Below, piece by piece: positions 41,816 to 51,616 of a stretch of DNA of 64,000 nucleotides (within the stretch, counting starts at the first letter, position 1; each line of letters begins with the position of its first letter). The stretch is from the NCBI RefSeq assembly GCF_003150675.1, contig NZ_QGGB01000003.1, forward strand, positions 124,001-188,000. The letters are read 5' to 3'. The notes below the pieces were generated by a model that was not told where the DNA came from, did not search any database, and worked only from the letters and a program-made list of their open reading frames with translations. The stretch comes from Rhodohalobacter mucosus (lineage in GTDB: Bacteria; Bacteroidota; Rhodothermia; Balneolales; Balneolaceae). The position numbers were made by a program, and so were the translations under genes.

Positions 41816-43108
41816 TTATTTGTCTGCTTCACCCAATACCGGATCCATTCCGCCAATGATAACAACCGTATCGGCAACCATTTCACCGTCAAGAATATTT
41901 TCAAGTACCTGCAGGTTTGCAAATGAAGGACCTGTGATTTTAAGCCTCCATGGGTGTCCCGTACCGTCGCTTTGAATATAGTATCCCAGTTCACCTTTGG
42001 GTGATTCAACTGCGGAGTAGGCTTCGGCACCATCCGGCGGGCAGATCCCTGTGTCTGTCATCATAAAATCATGAATCATGCCTTCCATGGAGTAATACAC
42101 TTCATCCTTGGAAGGGTAGGCCTGTTTAGCGTTATCTGTACGGACGGGCCCCTTTGGAAGCTTTTCAATACACTGCTGGATAATCCGTATGCTTTCCGAC
42201 ATCTCTTCCATCCGAACAAAATAGCGCGCGAGGTTATCGCCTTCGAGCCGGGTCGGGATGTCAAATTCAACCTGGTCATATCTGAGGTAGGGAGAGAACT
42301 TTCTCATATCCATGGCATAACCCGAACCCCTTAAAACGGGACCCGTTGCGCCAATGCCGATCGCATCTTCCGTCTTTAAAACGCCAACGGCTTCATTTCG
42401 GTCAATAAAAATACGATTGCGGTCGAGCAGTTTGTGATAATCTTTAAGCTCTTTGGGGAATGTCTCAACAAACTCCCGGATGGCACCCATCGCTTCATCG
42501 GTGATATCATTAGCAACACCGCCGATGCGGGAGTGGGAGACGGTAAACCTGTGACCTGCCAGGCGGTCCATAATGTCATAAATTTTCTCTCGCTCCTTGA
42601 AGGTCCAGATAAAGAAAGAGATGGCTCCAGCATCCATCACCATGGTACCCAGCCAAAGCAGATGCGAAGATATCCGGGCAAGCTCACAACCTATCATTCG
42701 TATATATTGCGCCCGTTCGGGAACCTCTACATTTGCAATTTTTTCGACTGCAAGACACAAGGCTACGTTGTTGCTGTAGGGCGAGAGATAGTCCATGCGG
42801 TCGGTGTAGGGCATGAACTCCTGGTAGGTTTTGTTTTCGGCAATTTTTTCAACGCCGCGGTGCAGATAGCCTATGTCCAGCTTGGTTTTCTCAATCATTT
42901 CACCGTCGAGCTGCAGAACCAATCGGAGCACTCCATGGGTAGCAGGGTGCTGCGGACCCATATTTAAAATCATTTTAGTCTTCAGCGGGTCACCATCGTC
43001 CATCTCCTCGATCGTGGTATGCTTATCCTCGAGGCTTTGATATAATTTTTTTTGGTGCTCCTTGAAAAAAGTTGAATGAACCTTCGATTGGATATCAGTT
43101 AATTTCAT
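41816..43108 (-). CDS. nuoD: NADH-quinone oxidoreductase subunit D
   Basis: 430 aa. Hydrogenase-large-subunit-like protein contributing to the quinone pocket: NMGPQHPATHGVLRLVLQLDGE, DIGYLHRGVEKIAE and the C-terminal MVADTVVIIGGMDPVLGEADK-like ending. A 30-residue N-terminal extension precedes the conserved part. Separate from nuoC, not fused as in E. coli. Confidence 0.97.
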   Translation of the reverse strand: MKLTDIQSKVHSTFFKEHQKKLYQSLEDKHTTIEEMDDGDPLKTKMILNMGPQHPATHGVLRLVLQLDGEMIEKTKLDIGYLHRGVEKIAENKTYQEFMPYTDRMDYLSPYSNNVALCLAVEKIANVEVPERAQYIRMIGCELARISSHLLWLGTMVMDAGAISFFIWTFKEREKIYDIMDRLAGHRFTVSHSRIGGVANDITDEAMGAIREFVETFPKELKDYHKLLDRNRIFIDRNEAVGVLKTEDAIGIGATGPVLRGSGYAMDMRKFSPYLRYDQVEFDIPTRLEGDNLARYFVRMEEMSESIRIIQQCIEKLPKGPVRTDNAKQAYPSKDEVYYSMEGMIHDFMMTDTGICPPDGAEAYSAVESPKGELGYYIQSDGTGHPWRLKITGPSFANLQVLENILDGEMVADTVVIIGGMDPVLGEADK

Positions 43109-43117
43109 AATACAGGC

Positions 43118-43630
43118 TTATTCGCTGTCAGGAGTTGTATTGGGCAGTTCGATTGATCCGGGTATACCCAGGAGCGGAAACTCTTTCCGCAGCGGGAAGT
43201 ACTGAAAATCTTCAGGCATGTAGATTCTTCTCAGATCGGGATGATTTCTGAACCGAATACCAAACATGTCGTACACTTCCCGTTCAGCCCAATTGGCGGC
43301 AGGCCATACCCCGGATGCTGAATCCAGTTCCGGATCTTCTTCTTCGCAGCGAACTTTAAGAAAGATACGGTCTCCGTGTTTCAGGGATACAAGATTGTAT
43401 GCCACTTCAAACCGTTCGTCCGAGGTGTATCGGTCAATTCCGAATATGTCGGTCAGATAGTCGAAATGCAGTTCATCTTTTAAAAAGGTGCAGATTTCAA
43501 CATTGGCATCGGCTTCAACGCGTACAAACGTGTCGCCGGAAGACTGGTATACTTCAATCAACTTATCAGAGTAACGCTCCGTAAGTGCGTCAACAGTCTG
43601 CTTGAGATGTTCGGTTAATTCTAATTTCAT
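43118..43630 (-). CDS. nuoC: NADH-quinone oxidoreductase subunit C
   Basis: 170 aa of the 30-kDa subunit family, with DELHFDYLTDIFGIDRY and the signature WPAANWAEREVYDMFGIRFRNHPDLRRIYMPEDF. It stabilises the junction of the peripheral arm with NuoD. Nine bases separate it from nuoD. Confidence 0.97.
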   Translation of the reverse strand: MKLELTEHLKQTVDALTERYSDKLIEVYQSSGDTFVRVEADANVEICTFLKDELHFDYLTDIFGIDRYTSDERFEVAYNLVSLKHGDRIFLKVRCEEEDPELDSASGVWPAANWAEREVYDMFGIRFRNHPDLRRIYMPEDFQYFPLRKEFPLLGIPGSIELPNTTPDSE

Positions 43631-43661
43631 GTCGGTTAAATATTGAATCCGTACCCTGGAA

Positions 43662-44144
43662 TCAGGTATCGAGCATTACAGAGTGTTCACTCTTAATTTT
43701 GTCCTGAATCTTCATCAGTGCATGAAGAACCGCGTCAGGTCGGGGAGGGCATCCCGAAATATAGGTATCCACAGGAAGGAAATTATCCACTCCCTGCACA
43801 ACCCCGTAGCATCGGTGCATTCCTCCCGTTGAAGCACAGGCGCCCATGGCGATGCACCATTTGGGATCTGGCATCTGGTCCCATATTCGTCGGATAGCAT
43901 GCGACATTTTGTAGGTACACCATCCGGCTACAATCATGACATCGCTCTGGCGCGGTGAAAAACGCATAACTTCCGAACCAAAACGTGCAGCATCGTAACG
44001 AGGGCCGGCAAATGCCATCATTTCAATGGCACAGCAGGCAAGTCCCATTGGCATTGGCCAGGCGGCATTTGCCCGTGCCCAGTTTACCAGTGAGTCTACC
44101 TTTGTAGTTAAATAACCTTCACCAAGTGCGCTTTCTAAACCCAT
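43662..44144 (-). CDS. nuoB: NADH-quinone oxidoreductase subunit B
   Basis: 160 aa. The terminal 4Fe-4S cluster N2 ligands are Cys37 and Cys38 (GLACCAIEM), Cys103 (GACASTGG) and Cys132 (ISGCPPRP). Typical length and arrangement. It hands electrons to quinone. Follows nuoA with two bases between. Confidence 0.97.
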   Translation of the reverse strand: MGLESALGEGYLTTKVDSLVNWARANAAWPMPMGLACCAIEMMAFAGPRYDAARFGSEVMRFSPRQSDVMIVAGWCTYKMSHAIRRIWDQMPDPKWCIAMGACASTGGMHRCYGVVQGVDNFLPVDTYISGCPPRPDAVLHALMKIQDKIKSEHSVMLDT

Positions 44145-44146
44145 AA

Positions 44147-44536
44147 TTATTGATGTGTAGCCTTGTGTTTAATATGCTTCATGTCCCAGTCCAGGGTTCC
44201 CTTTTTAAGGGTATAGACCAGTCCAATGAACAGTACAATAATAAATATAAACATTGCCATAAACGTTCCTGTACCCAATTCGGTAAAACGCACAGCCCAT
44301 GGGTAAATAAAGACCACTTCAAGGTCAAAAACGATGAACTCCATAGCTACAAGATAGAAGGCGATGGAGTATCTGTCTTTCGCCTCTCCAACGGGGTCCA
44401 TGCCGCTTTCGTAGGGGTTCAGTTTATTTGTGTTGGGCCGGTAGGGGCCGAGCACGCGGGAAAGTATCATAAAGACAGCCGCCAGGACGAGAGCGATGCC
44501 TACTAAAACAAGAATTGGATAATATTGTTCAAGCAT
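44147..44536 (-). CDS. nuoA: NADH-quinone oxidoreductase subunit A
   Basis: 129 aa with three membrane helices. The loop with [45 protein letters not shown] is the family signature. First gene of the operon, so the promoter should lie in 44537-44700. Confidence 0.96.
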   Translation of the reverse strand: MLEQYYPILVLVGIALVLAAVFMILSRVLGPYRPNTNKLNPYESGMDPVGEAKDRYSIAFYLVAMEFIVFDLEVVFIYPWAVRFTELGTGTFMAMFIFIIVLFIGLVYTLKKGTLDWDMKHIKHKATHQ

Positions 44537-44982
44537 GAAAAGTCTGTATTTTGATACGGATGAAATTACCGTCCGTTCTACGGAATGTCAACGCAATTGA
44601 GGCAGGAATATAGCAGTTCTGAAATCCAAAATAGAACTGTTTTTTTAAATTCTGTCCTTTTAGACCGGTTCTAAGAAGTGCATGGAGGCATCACCTCGTT
44701 TCAGCGTTATCTTATGGGGCTTATTTTATCATTAAAGGTGCTTCACTATTCGGGCCGGACTTTGCTTCCATTCACGAAAAGGGCATGCCTCAGCACGGTC
44801 ATTGAATAGGCGTAAATTCGGGATGGGATTCGGGGCTTTAGCCAGATGGATCGCCCCTGTACCGGCCACGCACCTGGCCTTGTATTTGTTATCCTGTCTG
44901 ATCTGATCAAATGGGTTTTCCCCGGCTTTTCGCATTAGAGTGAACACGTACCAGCTGAGTACCCTGAAATAAACGAAGTGAA
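44537..44982. other. Intergenic region between nuoA and the PBP gene
   Basis: Both neighbours are on the minus strand, so this holds the nuo promoter and the 3' end of nothing obvious. A 71-codon ORF at 44732-44947 has no domain and no ribosome-binding site. No hairpin terminator recognised. Confidence 0.45.
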
Positions 44983-47295
44983 TTACCAGCCGATGCGCCC
45001 CCTGCGCGGATCCCTTTCAACTCCGGATGGCGCTTCAGGCATCACAAAACCGGCCGGTTGTTCAAAGGCATCCGTTCCCCATGGTGCATCCGGGTCGTTT
45101 TGAACCCTGTTGATGAATTCACCGACAATAGGAAGTGCAGTTCGTGCTCCCTGTCCGATGCTGCCCGGCAGATCATCGGGAAATCGTATTCTGCGGTCTT
45201 CACCGCCCACCCATGCACCCATCACGATGTGGGGGGTCATCCCTACAAACCAGTTGTCGGCGCTATTCTGAGTGGTGCCGGTTTTGCCGGCAATATCCTG
45301 CCTGATTCCATAAACATTTCTGAGACGCACCCCGGTGCCGTGATATCCGTCACCGCCTCGGATTACACCCCGCATCATATCAATCATGATGTAGGCCGTT
45401 TCAGGGCTCATCACCTCCTGAATATCGCTGGGTACATACTCTTTGAGAACATTGCCCTCACGGTCCTCAATCCGAGTTATAGCCGTGGGTTCAATAAATA
45501 CACCCTGATTGGCAAAAGTTGTATAGGCGCTCACCAGCTCCAGGAGAGATACGTCGGCAGTGCCAAGGGCCATGGCGGGCACAATGCGTGCATCACTCAT
45601 GTCAATTCCAAGATTTTCAGCCATTTGCTGAATCTTGCGTGCCGCCGGATAGAGATCATCAAGCTGATTTGTGCCCGGATTCCCCGCTATTTCGGGCAGC
45701 AGCCTGACGGTAACATTGTTCAGGCTGCGGGCCAGACCCTGACGCAAAGGAACCATTTCCGGACCTGACGGTACGCTCGGATCTTTCGGATTCCAGCGAT
45801 TACCCAGACGATCGATAAAACTGATGGGGTATTTTGAAAAGGTGTGATAGGGCATATACCCGTTGTCGATTGCAACGGCATACACAAAAGGTTTGAAGGT
45901 AGACCCGGCCTGGCGACGTGCCTGGTGAACGTGGTCGAACTGCTGGGCTCCATAGTCGGCGCCGCCCACCCACGCAAGTATGTGTCCCGTGGAGGGCTCA
46001 ATAGCCGTGAAACCGGCTTGAAGCCTGGTTCTGGCCCGCATCACGGAGTCAACAAAAGCAGAGTCCGCCTCCAGGTTGGCAAATACAACCGACTCCTGAT
46101 CGGTGTTGAATTTAGAAAAACCGTTTTTGTAGCGGTCTGTTTCCCGGATGTAGTCACGCAGGAATGTGGGAAATTCTTCCCACAATTTGTCCATATATTC
46201 ACCTTCCGGCGATGTCCATTCCTGTTCAAATATAGGCTGAAATTCGGCCAGCTTTTCACGGACTGCCTGTTCAGCATGCCGCTGCAGGCGAGAGTCGATT
46301 GTGGTGTAGATTACCAATCCGTCTGTATTGAGGTCGTACCCGTTTTCATCCGCCCATGTCTGTACCTGCTGGCGCACATATTCGCCGAAATAGCGGCTTT
46401 CACGGCCGGCCCGGGAAGGGGGCTGGTAATTAAGCGTGATCGGCTCCATTCTAAGAGACTGAAGGGTTTCTGCGCTGATAAATCCACGGTTATGCATCTG
46501 GGCTAGTACTACATTTCTGCGATATTCGGCCCTTTCGGGATTTATCCTCGGATTGTACGCATATATGGCCCTCAACTGACCGATCAGCGTAGCGGCTTCG
46601 GATACATTGATCTCTTTTGCGGGTTTGTTGTAATGAGTTTTTGAAGCCTGCTCTATACCGAATGCGGAATTGCTGAACTCCACTGTATTCAGATACATCT
46701 CAATAATTTCACGTTTCGTGTAATTGTGTTCGATCTGAATGGCGGTAATCATTTCGCGAAGCTTCCGGGTTACGGAAACCTCAAAACCTATCTTTCTGTA
46801 CAGGTTTCTGGCAAGCTGCTGTGTGATGGTCGACCCTCCCTGAAGGCGCCCCTGTATCCAGTAGTAGGGCAGTCCTGCAAGCCTGACAATGTCTACGCCC
46901 CAATGCTCAAAGAAACGATGATCTTCAATGGCAACCAGCGCGTTCACAATGCTGGGTGAGATCTCATCAATTGAAACATTGGTTCGGTTTTCAACAAAAT
47001 AGCGGTCGAGCACTACTCCGTCGGAGCTTCGTATTTCGGTTGCAATAGCGGTCTCCGGATTTTCCAGCTCTTCAATGGAGGGTAAACCCTGAACCAGGTA
47101 ATAAAAATATCCTCCTGCAAGACCGATTATCACCAGAAGCGCAATGCCTGAATAGAGCAGCATTTTTCTTTTTAACACGCTCTTCCGCTTTGGATTGTTG
47201 CTTTGGGGTGATTTGTCTTTACCCAGCACTCGCTTTCTGTAGTCGGGATCATTGAAATAGCGATCCATATCTACATCATGATCATCATTGCTCAT
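44983..47295 (-). CDS. Bifunctional penicillin-binding protein (class A, PBP1a-like)
   Basis: 770 aa. A cytoplasmic tail, a membrane anchor (about 45-66), the glycosyltransferase-51 domain with VAIEDHRFFEHWGVD (catalytic Glu124) and QGGSTITQQLARN, then a transpeptidase domain with the SxxK motif in AGSTFKPFVYA, SLNN and KTGTTQNSADNWF. It polymerises and cross-links peptidoglycan in the periplasm. The next genes on the strand upstream are lpxH and a polyprenyl synthase, an envelope-synthesis grouping. Confidence 0.96.
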   Translation of the reverse strand: MSNDDHDVDMDRYFNDPDYRKRVLGKDKSPQSNNPKRKSVLKRKMLLYSGIALLVIIGLAGGYFYYLVQGLPSIEELENPETAIATEIRSSDGVVLDRYFVENRTNVSIDEISPSIVNALVAIEDHRFFEHWGVDIVRLAGLPYYWIQGRLQGGSTITQQLARNLYRKIGFEVSVTRKLREMITAIQIEHNYTKREIIEMYLNTVEFSNSAFGIEQASKTHYNKPAKEINVSEAATLIGQLRAIYAYNPRINPERAEYRRNVVLAQMHNRGFISAETLQSLRMEPITLNYQPPSRAGRESRYFGEYVRQQVQTWADENGYDLNTDGLVIYTTIDSRLQRHAEQAVREKLAEFQPIFEQEWTSPEGEYMDKLWEEFPTFLRDYIRETDRYKNGFSKFNTDQESVVFANLEADSAFVDSVMRARTRLQAGFTAIEPSTGHILAWVGGADYGAQQFDHVHQARRQAGSTFKPFVYAVAIDNGYMPYHTFSKYPISFIDRLGNRWNPKDPSVPSGPEMVPLRQGLARSLNNVTVRLLPEIAGNPGTNQLDDLYPAARKIQQMAENLGIDMSDARIVPAMALGTADVSLLELVSAYTTFANQGVFIEPTAITRIEDREGNVLKEYVPSDIQEVMSPETAYIMIDMMRGVIRGGDGYHGTGVRLRNVYGIRQDIAGKTGTTQNSADNWFVGMTPHIVMGAWVGGEDRRIRFPDDLPGSIGQGARTALPIVGEFINRVQNDPDAPWGTDAFEQPAGFVMPEAPSGVERDPRRGRIGW

Positions 47296-47319
47296 TTCTT
47301 TGAACCGTTATTTTCTTAT

Positions 47320-48072
47320 TCATTTATCTTCCAGAGGGATCAGTTTGTAATCGTCTGCTGACCATTTAACGAGTTTAATCTCATTGTTGGTATAGTAAGC
47401 AACCGTATAATCTTTAAAGAAGGCACCGGGGTTTATATATGTGCCGGAGGGAAATGTTTCCTTTCGGGCTATGTGATCGTGACCTGAGAGCACAAAGTCA
47501 AAAGTACTGCTATTTAGTAAATTTTTCGACCATTGATTCAGGCGCTCCGGTTCGGATCCTGTTTTTTCACGGCTCATGGATGAAAATGATTTCATCATGT
47601 GCAATCCAGCGTCCGGCGGAAGAAGTGCCTGATAGAGCCGCGTGAACCAGATGCTGCGAATGATTCTGTGATAAAGCGGGCGGGGAAGCTGATAGGCGGG
47701 ATCGGACAACCCGTCTCCATGATGCAGAAAAAACCGGTTTTCGTCTGCTTCAAAAAGATAGTAATCGGATGACACACCGAATCCCAGTTCTGTAAAGTAA
47801 CCTCTGTCCCAATTATCGTGATTACCGAGGATGTAGGTTGCAGGATATACCGATCGGTTATACTGTTCGAGTGTGTCAAGCAGCTCCATTCCCAGTTCAG
47901 GCACATCTCCCGGATATTCCATCCAGTAATCAAACAGGTCGCCGAGAATATGCAGGCGAATGGAGTGTTCGGTACAGTACTGTATCAGTGCAATAATCTT
48001 TTGCTCCAGATGCCTGTTACTCCGGTCGTCAAACGCACCCAGATGAACATCGGATAGAAAAAGATGATCCAT
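47320..48072 (-). CDS. lpxH: UDP-2,3-diacylglucosamine diphosphatase, LpxH-like
   Basis: 250 aa of the calcineurin-like metallophosphoesterase group. Motifs: SDVHLGAF (Asp8, His10), LGDLFDYWMEYP, LGNHDNWDRGY, HHGDGLSD and SGHDHIARKE, with the FDYW aromatic insertion characteristic of LpxH and its relatives. Reaction in lipid A synthesis: UDP-2,3-diacylglucosamine to lipid X plus UMP. 24 bp upstream of the PBP gene. Confidence 0.88.
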   Translation of the reverse strand: MDHLFLSDVHLGAFDDRSNRHLEQKIIALIQYCTEHSIRLHILGDLFDYWMEYPGDVPELGMELLDTLEQYNRSVYPATYILGNHDNWDRGYFTELGFGVSSDYYLFEADENRFFLHHGDGLSDPAYQLPRPLYHRIIRSIWFTRLYQALLPPDAGLHMMKSFSSMSREKTGSEPERLNQWSKNLLNSSTFDFVLSGHDHIARKETFPSGTYINPGAFFKDYTVAYYTNNEIKLVKWSADDYKLIPLEDK

Positions 48073-48179
48073 TTTAAAATCTGTTATTTGCGTTCAGAAA
48101 GGCTTCCGGACAGAGTAAGTGGTTAAATAACGCTGTGGGCACATGCGGTAAATAAATAATAAATTCGGTGCATAGATAT

Positions 48180-49199
48180 TTATTTCCTGCGGGTAATGAT
48201 GAACTGTATAAGCTCCTCAAAATCTTCCAGTCCCTCTTTGACAGGCAGCTTTTTAAGCTCCTCGAGCGCTTCGGAAGCAAACCTGTTCATCGCTTCCCTT
48301 GATCCGCTCAGACCGCCAAAGTCATTCACAAACTTAACGATCTGATCAACGTCTTCAGACCGTTTTTTTCTTTTTTTCATCAGACGCACCACATGCTTGC
48401 TGTCGGATCGGCCTGCATGCTCAAGCGCTTTGATCAGGGGAAGGGTAATTTTTCGCTCCTGGATATCGTTTCTTCTGGGCTTGCCGACGTCATCCATCCC
48501 GTAATCGAGAAGATCGTCTTTGATCTGGAAAGCAATGCCCACTTTCAATCCGATCTCACCCATCTTTTCAACCACATCCGGGTTGTCGGTAGCCGCAATC
48601 GCTCCGCAACGGCAGCAGGCAGAAATCAGGCTCGCCGTTTTCTCAGAAATTATCTGATAATATCGGTCCTCCGTCATATTAAACAGTTTGGAGGTTTTAA
48701 GCTGTCTGAGCTCACCTTCGCTCATCTTGCGTACGGCATCTGAGAGTACGTGGAGCAGGTCATACTCTTTATGGTCGAGTGCCACAAGTAGACCTTTTGA
48801 GAGCAGAAAATCACCAAGCAGAACGCCCGCTTTGTTCTTCCACAATTTATTGATGCTTAAAAAATCGCGCCGAAGGTCAGCCTCATCCACAACATCATCA
48901 TGAATAAGCGTAGCGGTATGCAGCAACTCTATCATGGTTGCAGCCACGTAACTGCGCTTATTTATATCGCCAAACATGCGCGCTGTCATAAAAACCAGGG
49001 TGGGCCGAATCTCTTTTCCTTTCTGCCTCAACAGATAACGGATAATCTGATCGAGCAGAAAAACATCGCTGCTTATCTCATCTTTGAAAAACGAGCGAAA
49101 GGTTTTCAGGTGATCCTGAACGGGTTTGGTGATCTCCCGAAGAGATCGGCTGGTTATGGTAGACGTTGCCGGGTTTTGAATTGCCGCCTCAGTGGACAT
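48180..49199 (-). CDS. Polyprenyl diphosphate synthase
   Basis: 339 aa, trans-isoprenyl synthase family. First Asp-rich motif in LIHDDVVDEADLRR and second in FQIKDDLLDYGMDDVG; KGKEIRPTLV is the usual substrate-binding stretch. Chain length (octa-, hepta- or solanesyl) cannot be set from these motifs. Product supplies the side chain of menaquinone or ubiquinone; quinone is the electron acceptor of complex I encoded upstream. Divergent from pfkA. Confidence 0.93.
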   Translation of the reverse strand: MSTEAAIQNPATSTITSRSLREITKPVQDHLKTFRSFFKDEISSDVFLLDQIIRYLLRQKGKEIRPTLVFMTARMFGDINKRSYVAATMIELLHTATLIHDDVVDEADLRRDFLSINKLWKNKAGVLLGDFLLSKGLLVALDHKEYDLLHVLSDAVRKMSEGELRQLKTSKLFNMTEDRYYQIISEKTASLISACCRCGAIAATDNPDVVEKMGEIGLKVGIAFQIKDDLLDYGMDDVGKPRRNDIQERKITLPLIKALEHAGRSDSKHVVRLMKKRKKRSEDVDQIVKFVNDFGGLSGSREAMNRFASEALEELKKLPVKEGLEDFEELIQFIITRRK

Positions 49200-49260
49200 T
49201 CGGTACTTATGTATTTAAAATTTGGATCGGTAATAAAATAAGAATAAAGCTCATTAATTA

Positions 49261-49292
49261 TTTGCGCAAAGATGAAGGGCTGTTTAGTTTTG
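49261..49292 (+). promoter_or_regulatory. Bacteroidota-type promoter of pfkA
   Basis: TTTG at 49261-49264, a 20-bp spacer, then TAGTTTTG at 49285-49292, an exact fit to the TAnnTTTG -7 element. It is about 40 bp upstream of the pfkA start. Confidence 0.6.
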
Positions 49293-49332
49293 TAACTTAT
49301 TCAAAATCGACAGATAACCAAACCATCTTAAT

Positions 49333-50301
49333 TTGAAAACAATCGGTGTTCTCACAAGCGGGGGAGACTCCCCGGGAATGAACGCGGCTGTACGAGCCGT
49401 AGTGCGTACCGCCCTATTTAATGAGCTGGATGTTTACGCTATCAGGCAGGGCTATAAAGGCCTTATCAGTGGCAATCTCAAAAAAGTGGACTCTTCAGAC
49501 GTTTCCAACACGATACAGCGGGGTGGTACTATTCTCAAATCCGCACGCTGCGAGCAATTCAGAACTCCGGAAGGACGGGAAATTGCGGTTCAGAAATTGC
49601 GGGATAATGGAATAGATGCTCTCGTTGTGATTGGCGGTGACGGTTCTTTTCAGGGAGCCACTCTTCTGGGCAAAGAGCATGGAGTGAACGTAATTGGCGT
49701 ACCGGCAACCATCGACAACGATCTGGTGGGTACCGACGAAACCATCGGTTACGATACGGCTCTTAATACGGCAACGGAAGCAATTGATAAAATCCGTGAC
49801 ACCGCAGATGCACACGACCGGCTTTTTCTGGTTGAGGTTATGGGGCGCGATGCAGGCTTTATCGCTCTCGAGACGGGTATTGCAGGCGGCGCAGAACTTA
49901 TCTTGCTGCCGGAATCCCTCACCAACCTCAGTGAAATTAAATCTTCTCTCACCAGGGTGCTTGAGGAGCATCAGAGAAGCAGTCTTGTAATAATTGCGGA
50001 GGGTGACGAAACCGGAGGTGCACTGAAGCTATCAGAAGAACTGAAACCGGACTTCGGTAAATACGATATGAGGGTCTGTATCCTCGGTCATGTGCAGCGC
50101 GGTGGCAACCCTACGGCGAGAGACAGGGTATTGGCCAGCCGTCTGGGCTCAGCGGCGGTAACGGTTCTTATCGAAGGACACAGCGAAGTAATGGTTGGTG
50201 TGGTGAACAACAAGATAAAGCTGACGCCCCTGAAAATGACATTCGGTAAGAAGAAAGACATCAATTATGAGCTGGTTGAGCTGGCCAAAACGCTCCGTTA
50301 A
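49333..50301 (+). CDS. pfkA: ATP-dependent 6-phosphofructokinase
   Basis: 322 aa, normal size. The initiation codon is TTG: the conserved N-terminus (KTIGVLTSGGDSPGMNAAVRA) starts here and no in-frame ATG precedes it. ATP site GGD near residues 11-13, catalytic segment PATIDNDLVGTDETIGYDTALNTA, substrate-binding VMGRDAGFIAL and LGHVQRGG. Glycolytic phosphorylation of fructose 6-phosphate. Followed by pgi 20 bp downstream, so glycolytic genes are linked. Confidence 0.96.
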   Translation: MKTIGVLTSGGDSPGMNAAVRAVVRTALFNELDVYAIRQGYKGLISGNLKKVDSSDVSNTIQRGGTILKSARCEQFRTPEGREIAVQKLRDNGIDALVVIGGDGSFQGATLLGKEHGVNVIGVPATIDNDLVGTDETIGYDTALNTATEAIDKIRDTADAHDRLFLVEVMGRDAGFIALETGIAGGAELILLPESLTNLSEIKSSLTRVLEEHQRSSLVIIAEGDETGGALKLSEELKPDFGKYDMRVCILGHVQRGGNPTARDRVLASRLGSAAVTVLIEGHSEVMVGVVNNKIKLTPLKMTFGKKKDINYELVELAKTLR

Positions 50302-50321
50302 TCAAGCTATATAAGGATATT

Positions 50322-51614
50322 ATGATTAAAACAGATGTTGACGGAGCCCGTCAATTTATAGATGATGAAGAGTACACAAAAACCTATGAAATGGCTGAAA
50401 ATGCCTTTCGCCAGGTTGAGCAGGCAAGCGGTCCGGGTAATAACTGGCTGGGCTGGAGACGCATCCTGAAAGAGCCCAACGATGCGGAACTGGAACGGAT
50501 AGAACGTCATGCGGCAGAGATCAGAAAAAATGCAGACATTTTTATTATCTGCGGCATAGGTGGGTCTTACACGGGAGCCAAGGCAATTATTGAATCGCTG
50601 ACATCCGGTTTCGAGGGTAGCGGCCTGGAAATACTATACGCAGGCCATCATATGGGCGGAAGATACCTGCACGATCTGATGGAGTACCTGAAATCACCCC
50701 GTGAGGATGGAGAGCCAAAGAGAGTCTATCTTAATGTGATCTCCAAGTCGGGATCCACGCTTGAAACGGCACTTGCTTTCAGAACCATCCGGGCATGGAT
50801 GCATGAAGAGTACGGTGATGAGGCGAAAAACCGCATTGTGGCTACCACCGGCGAATCCGGAGGTGTTCTGAATAATATTATTGAAGAGGAGGGGTATGCA
50901 AAGTATGTCATCCCGGGGGATATCGGCGGCCGCTTTTCTGTATTGACTCCCGTAGGACTGCTTCCGGTTGCCGTTGCAGGAATTGATATCCAAACCCTCT
51001 ACTATGGTGCGGTTGCGGAATATGAGCTTACTGAATCCGACCCCGGCAAGATTCTGGAATACGCTACCATTCGTTACATACTCCATAAAAACGGGTATGC
51101 ACTCGATGTAATCGGTTCGTTTGAACCTGAGATGATGGGATTTGCCGCCTGGACTCAGCAGCTGTTGGGCGAAAGTGAAGGAAAAGAGGGGAAAGGTCTG
51201 TTCCCGGCCACGGCAAGCTACTCAACCGATCTTCACAGCATAGGACAGATGATTCAGCAGGGACAAAGAAATATGCTTGAAACTCTCTTTGTGATCGAAA
51301 AACCGATTTCTGATTTGAAAATTACTTCAATGAGTGATAACACAGATGAGTTGGGGTACCTGGAAGGAAAAACATTTCATGAAATCAATCACAGTGCACA
51401 GGAAGGCACTGTGCAGGCTCACCTTGAAGGAGGTGTACCCGTAATCAGGGTGATACTCGAAAAACTGAATGCGCAGCAAATTGGCCGGTTCATCTATTTC
51501 TATGAACTGATGACGGCTGTTTATGTGTACATGCTCGATGTGAACCCCTTCAACCAGCCGGGAGTGGAAAACTATAAACAAGCCATGTACCGCTTACTTG
51601 GAAAAAAGGACTGA
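50322..51614 (+). CDS. pgi: Glucose-6-phosphate isomerase
   Basis: 430 aa, in the shorter bacterial class. Sugar-phosphate isomerase motifs: GIGGSYTGAKAIIESL, VISKSGSTLETALAFR, TTGESGGVLNNIIEEEGY and GQRNMLETLFVIEKP. The C-terminal GVENYKQAMYRLLG matches the family's end. Interconverts glucose 6-phosphate and fructose 6-phosphate, next to pfkA. Confidence 0.95.
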   Translation: MIKTDVDGARQFIDDEEYTKTYEMAENAFRQVEQASGPGNNWLGWRRILKEPNDAELERIERHAAEIRKNADIFIICGIGGSYTGAKAIIESLTSGFEGSGLEILYAGHHMGGRYLHDLMEYLKSPREDGEPKRVYLNVISKSGSTLETALAFRTIRAWMHEEYGDEAKNRIVATTGESGGVLNNIIEEEGYAKYVIPGDIGGRFSVLTPVGLLPVAVAGIDIQTLYYGAVAEYELTESDPGKILEYATIRYILHKNGYALDVIGSFEPEMMGFAAWTQQLLGESEGKEGKGLFPATASYSTDLHSIGQMIQQGQRNMLETLFVIEKPISDLKITSMSDNTDELGYLEGKTFHEINHSAQEGTVQAHLEGGVPVIRVILEKLNAQQIGRFIYFYELMTAVYVYMLDVNPFNQPGVENYKQAMYRLLGKKD

Positions 51615-51616
51615 CA

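Noticed and set aside
44732-44947. 71-codon minus-strand ORF between nuoA and the PBP gene
   Set aside because: No domain, no leader signals; best seen as intergenic.
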